A stretch of 12,052 nucleotides of DNA, taken from the NCBI GenBank assembly GCA_010015745.1, contig ML978449.1:1-12052 (forward strand). Direction: 5' to 3'. The notes under the pieces are model-generated. The model saw only the letters and a list, made by a program, of their open reading frames with translations, did not search any database and was not told the DNA's origin. The position numbers and the translations under genes were made by a program. This DNA is from Setomelanomma holmii. Its lineage: Eukaryota > Ascomycota > Dothideomycetes > Pleosporales > Phaeosphaeriaceae. Of the stretch, positions 6,932 through 12,052 are shown one piece after another. The number at the start of each line of letters is the position of its first letter. The first letter of the stretch is position 1.

Positions 6932-9465
6932 CTACAAAAGTTCTTGGTGTTGAGTCTTGTGATAGTCGCTACCCCAGCTTCTAAGGGCATACAAAAGCTC
7001 CATCTCATCGTTCGTCATCGTCAACTTGGCCGCGACCTCAACCTCGCCTACGCCAGCTCTTTGCCACCGTCTTACGCACTGTATAGCCGCCAGAAGTTGT
7101 GGTTTTATAGCGCGGCGACGTGGCTTAAGGAGGTCGCCAAGCTCACTAAACAGGCGCTCACACTCACAGCTTAAGGCTAGGATAGAGAGAACGTCAAGCG
7201 CAAGCTTGTTGAGGTTAGGGTAGCGATCGCGCAGCTCTACCCAGTACTTAATTGGGTTGTTTGCGTGACTGCTGCCCTTCTCTGCGCGCGGCTCAGTGCG
7301 CTTCCACCGCTCAAACTCGTCGTCGTCTGTAGTGTTGTTGGAGGCGCTAGGGTTAATAAGACTGTCGATAGCGTCGTCCATGTCGCTCGTAAGGACCTTA
7401 GGGCGCCTTACCTTGCGCGGCGAGGAGCTATATAGCTGCTAAAGGGCGCAAAAGTTGCAGTTGTTAGCGACAAGCCACTCAGGTTTATCGCTCCAGACGG
7501 TGTCGCAGTACGTTTTGTAGTACGGATGGAGTATTGTAGCAGCGTAGTACGCTGGCGAGTTGTCTAACTTGGCGTAGTACTCGCTAATTTTAGCCTACGC
7601 AGCACGTAAGTTAATAGCGAGATAGTCCTCAAGCGCCTTATCGTGTGTGTTGTAGTCCACCGCCTCGTACGCTTTGACGCGCTGCTCGTAGTACAAGAGT
7701 ATATACTCAAAGACTGGAATAATCTCAGCAATAGCACCAAAGCGTCCGCTTTTACTGCGTCCCTCAAGACGTTTTGTAGCAGATTTGAGCGGCTTTAGGA
7801 CGTCCAAGTACTCAGTAACCACCGCCCAGTCGGCTGCTGTAAGCCCGTCCGATCGCATCCACCGCGGCGCCTCAGGCAGCTTGTTACCGCGGCTCTCAGC
7901 GTACGTTTCTTCATCTCGCACTCGTCGTATATGGTGGTTAGCGTAGGCATTGACAGCAGATTGCAGCTTCACAGCACGCTCAAAGCACGAGTAGTACGAG
8001 TTCCAGCGCGTGACAACGGGTTTGACAGGCTCCAGCACTTTGTGGTCCTCCTCTGGCGCGTCAGCAGGCAGCTCACGGTGAGCGAGCGTCTGAAAACTGC
8101 TAAAAAGCTCGTACTGTTGTGGTGTTTTAATGTAGTTGATAACGCTGAGCAGGACGCCAAGCGGCCCATTGCGCCTCCACTTGCCTATAAATTCAGTCTC
8201 GTCAGCAAGCTCGCGTTTGTCGTTGTCGTAAGCGTCCTCATCTGGCCCCAGGGGAGCCTCTGGCCGACGAGATTGAGCGTGTGTGGTCCGCAACGGTGGC
8301 GGCGATCAGACACGCTGAAGCCAAGCTTCTGACCAATTGCTGCGATGGCTAAATCATTGTTACTTGCGTTGTTAAGTACGAAGTAGCCAACTGTTTGCGC
8401 GTTAATACTGAATAGATCCAGCGTCTTCAGGACAACTTCTGCCATCCTCTGTCCGCTGTGGGTGCCTGTAAGCTGAGGCAGCGCAATAGGAAGGTCCTGG
8501 AGGTTGCCACAAGCGTCGACGTAGTGTACAACAATACCAAGGTCGCCACGCTTCCCGCCCTTTGTTGTCCAGCCGTCAAAGCTAACGTGTATTTTGCTCA
8601 GCGCCTGCGACAGCTGCTTAACAACGCGCGGCTTCAGGTAGTCGTAGAGGCGCAGCACGTAGCGCCACACACTCATAGAGGACGTGCACAGCGCCGCCTC
8701 TGCCTCTGGGTTCGCCATGGCCAGCATCGTCCGGAAAGAAGTTCTCTTGAATTCAGAGAGTGGGTGGTTACTGTCTACAAGCCAGGTGACGGCGGCGAGC
8801 CTGAAGCGCGTAGTGTTGAAGCTGGAGAGCTCGTTAGCAGTTGCCTGCTCAACTGTAATCTTACCGTCCTTAAGGACGCGGCGCAGGACGCTCGCTTAGC
8901 CAACAACAGCGGCTTTGCAAGGCGCCCGGTGTCCATAGCCGCGCTTCCGCTCCTCTAAGTGGCGCGCTGCTGATGTTGGCGACCGCGTCGCCTTATATAC
9001 GCCGCCCTTGAGCTGGTCCTTGTGGCAGTAACGACACACGAAAAAAATGCGATCTGGGTCCTTGAGTAGGGCGACGCGCCAGCCGTAACGGTATACCCAG
9101 CTTCTCCTTATCCGCGACGACACTAGCGGCTTCATATAACTTGACAAACGACTCCACTCAATGTCGTCAAAGTTGTCCTCAAGATGGGCGTCAAAGCCGC
9201 TGTCCTCAGCACCGTCCTCAACTACAGCGGCCTTGCTGGCGTCATTATCTGGCGCGACAATCGCGGCTTCAGGCGCAGTGCAGCATAATTGCGACTTGAA
9301 AGTATTGTCAGATAGGTGCGACTTGATAAGAGCTTAACGCGGCGAGAGGCGCTGCGACTGCTAGGAGTGTTCAATGACAACAGGCTGACTTTGAGTGCCT
9401 CTTAGGGTGGCTTTAACGCGTTTTCTTGGTGCAGAAGGGTCAGCAGAACCGCGTTTAGGTGCTAT
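6932..9465 (-). pseudogene. hAT transposase, broken by stops and a frameshift
   Basis: The gene reads from 9465 leftward to TAA at 6932. It starts with a basic Pro/Lys/Arg-rich region, then ALIKSHLSDNTFKS, an acidic stretch, a BED-type zinc finger (FFVCRYCHK ... RHLEERKRGYGH, about 8920-9030), the catalytic-core region (IHVSFDGWTTK ... LNNASNNDL ... RCGPHTLNLV), the insertion domain (VVTRWNSYYS) and the C-terminal hAT dimerisation region (YWVELRDRYPNLNKLALDVL ... CERLFSELGDL). In-frame stops lie at 9361-9363 (TAG), 9334-9336 (TAA), 8896-8898 (TAA), 7595-7597 (TAG) and 7439-7441 (TAG). The frame shifts once at about 8253-8262. The expected start codon is ATA (9463-9465). Family assignment is firm, loss of function certain. 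Confidence 0.92.
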
Positions 9466-9522
9466 ATTAACGACAAGAAGGGTAGGACAAAGCTTTAAGC
9501 AAAAAAAGCGACACTAAAAGCG

Positions 9523-9530
9523 CAGTATAT
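9523..9530 (-). promoter_or_regulatory. TATA-like box of the hAT transposase
   Basis: On the minus strand TTATATACTG lies about 60 nt before the inferred transposase start at 9465, inside the element and downstream of its right end. The position suits an internal promoter; no other evidence. Confidence 0.35.
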
Positions 9531-9737
9531 AAGGCTAACAGTAGCAGAAAACATAGGATGGAGCATGCTGTGAATGGCGTGAGGTTGCACGGATTGCTTA
9601 CTAAGCTACATTTGCAACACCAAAAAACTATCACGAGATTGCTCCTACTGCAAAACCTAGCAGCCTCACCAGCAGCTAGCTGCTGCCTCCTCCTCCGCTC
9701 AAGCTGATCAAGCTAATCAAGCCGGCTTCCTCCTCAG

Positions 9738-9813
9738 CTTGACTTGGCTTGTTAATTACTATGAGGCAGCTTGACTTGAGGGAACAATCAAGCTTCAAGC
9801 CGGTCAAGTCAAG
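9738..9813. repeat. Right subterminal motif array of the hAT element
   Basis: CTTGACTTG occurs at 9738-9746 and 9770-9778, and CAAGTCAAG at 9805-9813. Related AATCAAGC and GATCAAGC copies lie at about 9705-9722 and 9786-9793. This mirrors the left-end array and supports both as transposase-binding sites. Confidence 0.78.
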
Positions 9814-9825
9814 CGCTTGATCTAG

Positions 9826-9845
9826 CTTGCTTGTTGGAAAGTCTG
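9826..9845 (-). repeat. Right terminal inverted repeat of the hAT element
   Basis: This is the exact reverse complement of 6781-6800 over 20 bp, defining the right boundary of the transposon. Confidence 0.95.
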
Positions 9846-9909
9846 CTGTGGGAGCTAGTGATCCATACATATAAGGAAGAAGTTGAGGACTGTACTGTTG
9901 TTGTATTAG

Positions 9910-9937
9910 GTATGTATGTATGTATGTATGTATGTAT
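9910..9937. repeat. (TATG)n simple repeat, probably a LINE 3' tail
   Basis: There are six uninterrupted TATG units (9911-9934) plus partial units at both ends. Read on the minus strand it is (CATA)n and lies exactly where the 3' end of the minus-strand LINE would be. Several fungal LINEs end in short tandem repeats instead of poly(A), so this is most simply the element's tail; an independent microsatellite is possible. Confidence 0.75.
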
Positions 9938-10260
9938 TGTTTAACGTCCTATGAAAGCCTCCCAGGGGGCATGAAAGACGGGTAGCGCCCTGACTAGTCA
10001 GGTGCTCCTATTCTTTGGGTGTTGGCAGTGTGTGCAGTCTGGTAGGGTAATTTCCGCCAGTTGAAAAGACTCTATCTAGGTTCTGGGCTATAGGGCCAGG
10101 GATGTGTTAAGCAATAAAGCAGAGCTCTTGTTCTGGGGCTAGTGGGCCTAGGGCGTTAGCGTTAAAGCTAGAGGAGGAGGTATAAAGGTGACAAATAAGA
10201 GGGCTTGTGCGTTGTGTTTCTTCTTGCAGAAGAGATAAGTGAGGGACTAATTAGCATACT

Positions 10261-10280
10261 TAAGCGGCCTTAGCCGCTTA
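10261..10280. repeat. 8-bp stem, 4-nt loop hairpin in the LINE 3' region
   Basis: TAAGCGGC-CTTA-GCCGCTTA is a perfect hairpin within the presumed 3' untranslated part of the LINE. LINE reverse transcriptases often recognise a 3' RNA structure, so this may be a relic of such a signal. It is short enough that chance cannot be excluded. Confidence 0.5.
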
Positions 10281-10360
10281 GTGCTGTGCTTTGTAATGCT
10301 GCAACTTTAACGGGTTCACAAATAGGCAGCTTTGGCTGCTCATTGCTGTATTTTGGCATG

Positions 10361-11293
10361 CTAGACCATTCTGGTAGATACCTGGGATTACCGCCGGCAG
10401 AATGATGTGAAGTACTTAGTGGTCTCCAAGAGTGTTTTGAAGTGTTCAGGCTCAGTAAGTAGAACCTTGAGGTATCTGACAGCCTCTTCAATGTTGCTTA
10501 GGGGGCTGAAGGGTTAGAGCGGCCACCTGCTAAAAGAGCGTCTTATCTTTCTGCAGAAGAGCATGTGCTTAGGTGTTTTAAGTTGCCTACAAGAGCAGTT
10601 TAATTCAGCTATGTTGTGTTTGAATTTGATGTGGTACCATGCAAAGTCCCCGTGTCGTGTCTAGATAGCCAGCAGATAGGCAAGGATAGGGCGCAGCAGC
10701 GTTAGTTTGATTGGTGTCTTTGTAGTTTAATAGGGTAGTTCCTATTGCTAGTACCAGGCTGACATTTGTGTCCGCTTTTGATCCCACCAGCGCTGCCTAG
10801 CAGCGTTAAGCAGGGACTTAGCGATTGAATGTATCCCAGATGCTGTTGGTTCCGCAGCCATGCCATAAGGCTGGCTAGGTGCTTTTGCTTTGGTATCAGC
10901 AAGGCGGTCTGCTGCCTCATTCCTGATGATCCTGGTGTAGCCTGGCGACTAGCGCACTTGTATGTTAAAGACTGCCATTGCTGTCTGGCACTTAAGGAAT
11001 GCCTACTGTGACGATGTGGGAGCGTTGCCCTGTATACACCAGATAACTGACGTTGAGTCAATACACATCTATAGCCTGCGATGGCAATGAGAGGCTAGTC
11101 TAATAGCGTGCTGAAGACCTCTCCATGCACCTACTGCTTCAGCATCGAACACATAGGATTGGGGATTAAGTGACCCCCTCTCTGTAGCAATCTGGGTCTG
11201 GGCCTGGTATATGGCGTAGCCATAGGTGACAAAGCGTTTGCTGTTAATGCGTTGTTCTGCTGAAGGCAGGTTCAAAGACTTCAAGCCTAGCAC
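10361..11293 (-). pseudogene. LINE ORF2 C-terminus: RNase H and C-C-H-C knuckle, nine stops
   Basis: One minus-strand frame runs through without a frameshift. It gives GYAIYQAQTQIATERGSLNP, VFDAEAVGAWRGLQHAIR, CIDSTSVIW, VR-stop-SPGYTRIIRNEAADRLAD (an RNase H core with the E, D and final D-type positions) and, near the end, NCSCRQLKTPKHMLFC (C-x-C-x7-H-x3-C). In-frame stops are at 11069, 11003, 10949, 10748, 10742, 10727, 10661, 10514 and 10388 (lower coordinate of each codon), all TAG or TAA. Three stops in the RNase H part fall where Trp is usual (after HRRL, after TSSQ and before SPG). The first RNase H aspartate motif is not recognisable at the truncated end. Confidence 0.82.
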
Positions 11294-12052
11294 AAAGGCC
11301 TTATCTCAGCTTGTTGAAACCTTTCAGAACAAGGATACGCTTAAGAAGGTCAAGAAGGCCTACAAGGATGCAGGCATTTAATAGACGTTCGATCTGGAGA
11401 AAGCTAAGGCTGAGTTAGCTAAACGCAAGAACTCCGCATCACGTCATGCTCATCAAGCTGACACTGCTTCAGACTGTAGCTCTGACGGATACGCGTCAAA
11501 TACAGCCTGTCTTAAGCAACTATTGCAACTATTGCAGTCAAACGCGGCATTGTCGTTGCACGCCTAATCGCTGCAGCACTGATAGGTGATAGACCCTAGA
11601 TCAGATGTCCACATCTGCAACAAGACAGGGTCCAATTGGAAGCAAATTAGGCTTCCTTCCTCTCAAGACACTGTATAAGCAGGCTGTAACTCGTATCAGA
11701 TACAGGCCTAGGGAGAGGTAACTCTTGACGTAAAAAGGGGCAATAAGACAGCCTCAATCACGCTCAAGAAAGTGACATATATCCTAGGATATGTGGCTAA
11801 TATCTTCAGTCTTAGCTGTTGCAAGAAGATCTACTTTAACTTAAAGACAAACACGCTCTTTAAGGAAGATAAGTTACTCTTCATAGATCTTGAACGAGTT
11901 GGAGGTCACTGGTTCTTAAACACTTAAGACGCTACACAGCCTTTTCAGGCTATAGCAGCAGCTGCTTCTACTCAAGCAAAGCCACCTCAAGTTGTCACTG
12001 CAATGAAAGCCTATCAGCTGCTTGGCCATCCAAGCTATCAGGCTATTGAGCA
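11283..12052 (+). mobile_element. Ty1/copia retrotransposon gag-pol fragment, degenerate, runs off the window
   Basis: One plus-strand frame (codon starts divisible by 3) can be followed from about 11283 to the end. It gives a Lys-rich gag-like stretch (ETFQNKDTLKKVKKAYKDAGI ends at 11378), LEKAKAELAKRKNSASRH, then the protease region VIDPRSDVHICN with KKVTYILGYVANIFSL and GGHWFLN, and the gag-pre-integrase motif AYQLLGHPSYQAIE at the window edge. In-frame stops: 11379, 11382, 11565, 11580, 11583, 11676, 11709 and 11925. The protease active site, normally D-S/T-G, reads D-P-R-S. Integrase and RT should follow beyond 12052; the LTR was not seen. Orientation is opposite to the LINE on its left. 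Confidence 0.85.

Larger units (their letters stand above)
6781..9845 (-). mobile_element. Complete but inactive hAT-superfamily DNA transposon, 3,065 bp
   Basis: The element is bounded by perfect 20-bp terminal inverted repeats beginning CAG, has repeated subterminal motifs inside both ends, and carries one transposase on the minus strand with a BED zinc finger and a hAT C-terminal dimerisation region. Size and layout fit an autonomous hAT element. It cannot now make transposase because the gene has five stops, a frameshift and no start codon. The 8 bp outside the ends (CTCTACGC left, CTGTGGGA right) agree at only 4 of 8 positions, so the usual 8-bp duplication is decayed or was lost by rearrangement. 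Confidence 0.93.
9910..11293 (-). mobile_element. LINE (Tad1-like) retrotransposon fragment, 5' truncated
   Basis: A minus-strand remnant runs from an RNase H domain (11293 down to about 10880) through a zinc-knuckle region (about 10555-10597) to a closing stop at about 10361, then about 420 nt of untranslated sequence ending in the (CATA)n tail at 9910-9937. No reverse transcriptase or endonuclease domain is present: to the right of about 11290 the sequence changes to a plus-strand copia element. 5' truncation is usual for LINEs, but interruption by the copia element cannot be excluded. The Tad1 label rests on RNase H placed C-terminal to the missing RT and on motif style. Confidence 0.8.

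Noticed and set aside
7931..8958. Plus-strand open frames of 133 and 166 codons inside the hAT element
   Set aside because: They are antisense to the transposase core and carry no independent motif; CpG-rich coding on the other strand explains them.
6797..9813. Spaced CAAGTCAAG copies considered as a CRISPR-like array
   Set aside because: Copies are short, irregularly spaced, in both orientations and confined to transposon ends; the organism is eukaryotic.
9910..9937. (TATG)n considered as a telomeric or structural repeat
   Set aside because: The unit does not match fungal telomere repeats and its place at the LINE 3' end explains it better.
1..12052. tRNA, rRNA or other structured RNA genes
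   Set aside because: No cloverleaf with a recognisable anticodon arm or TTCGAATC-like T arm was seen, and no rRNA-like sequence on either strand.

Overview
The window looks like nuclear DNA from a filamentous ascomycete (Pezizomycotina; a Dothideomycete is my guess, which the sequence cannot prove). The evidence is short introns of 48-80 nt with GT..AG ends and CTAAC/CTAAG-type branch sites, a secreted GH18 chitinase of the killer-toxin-like type, and a block of transposons whose reading frames are closed almost only by TAA/TAG codons, as repeat-induced point mutation (RIP) leaves them.

Layout. 1-914 is an upstream region without a supportable gene. 915-4644 (+) is a seven-exon gene for a secreted protein of about 1,130 residues: signal peptide, two cysteine-rich chitin-binding (CBM18-like) modules, a GH18 chitinase domain with intact catalytic motif, a cysteine-rich module, an Ala-rich helix with a hydrophobic segment, and, after a Lys-Arg dibasic site, a C-terminal domain of about 350 residues that I cannot assign. 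Its extreme 5' end carries an apparent one-base frameshift. 4645-5138 is intergenic and contains a 33-bp-arm inverted repeat. 5139-6038 (+) is a three-exon gene for a 252-residue protein of unknown function without a signal peptide. 6270-6749 (-) is the C-terminal third of a cytochrome P450, a pseudogene.

From 6781 to the right edge is a transposon island. 6781-9845 is a complete but dead hAT DNA transposon with perfect 20-bp terminal inverted repeats, arrays of a CAAGTCAAG subterminal motif, and a (-) transposase broken by five stops, one frameshift and a lost start codon. 9910-11293 (-) is the 3' end of a LINE (Tad1-like) with an RNase H domain, a C-x-C-x7-H-x3-C knuckle and a (CATA)n tail. 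11283-12052 (+) is a Ty1/copia gag-pol fragment with a protease region and a gag-pre-integrase motif, cut by the window end.

Most interesting point: the chitinase has the layout of a delivery protein (chitin binding, chitinase, hydrophobic helix, dibasic site, extra C-terminal domain), as in the chitinase subunit of yeast zymocin. Directly downstream, on the same strand, is a small protein predicted to be intracellular. A secreted effector with a resident self-protection protein is a testable inference, not something the sequence shows.
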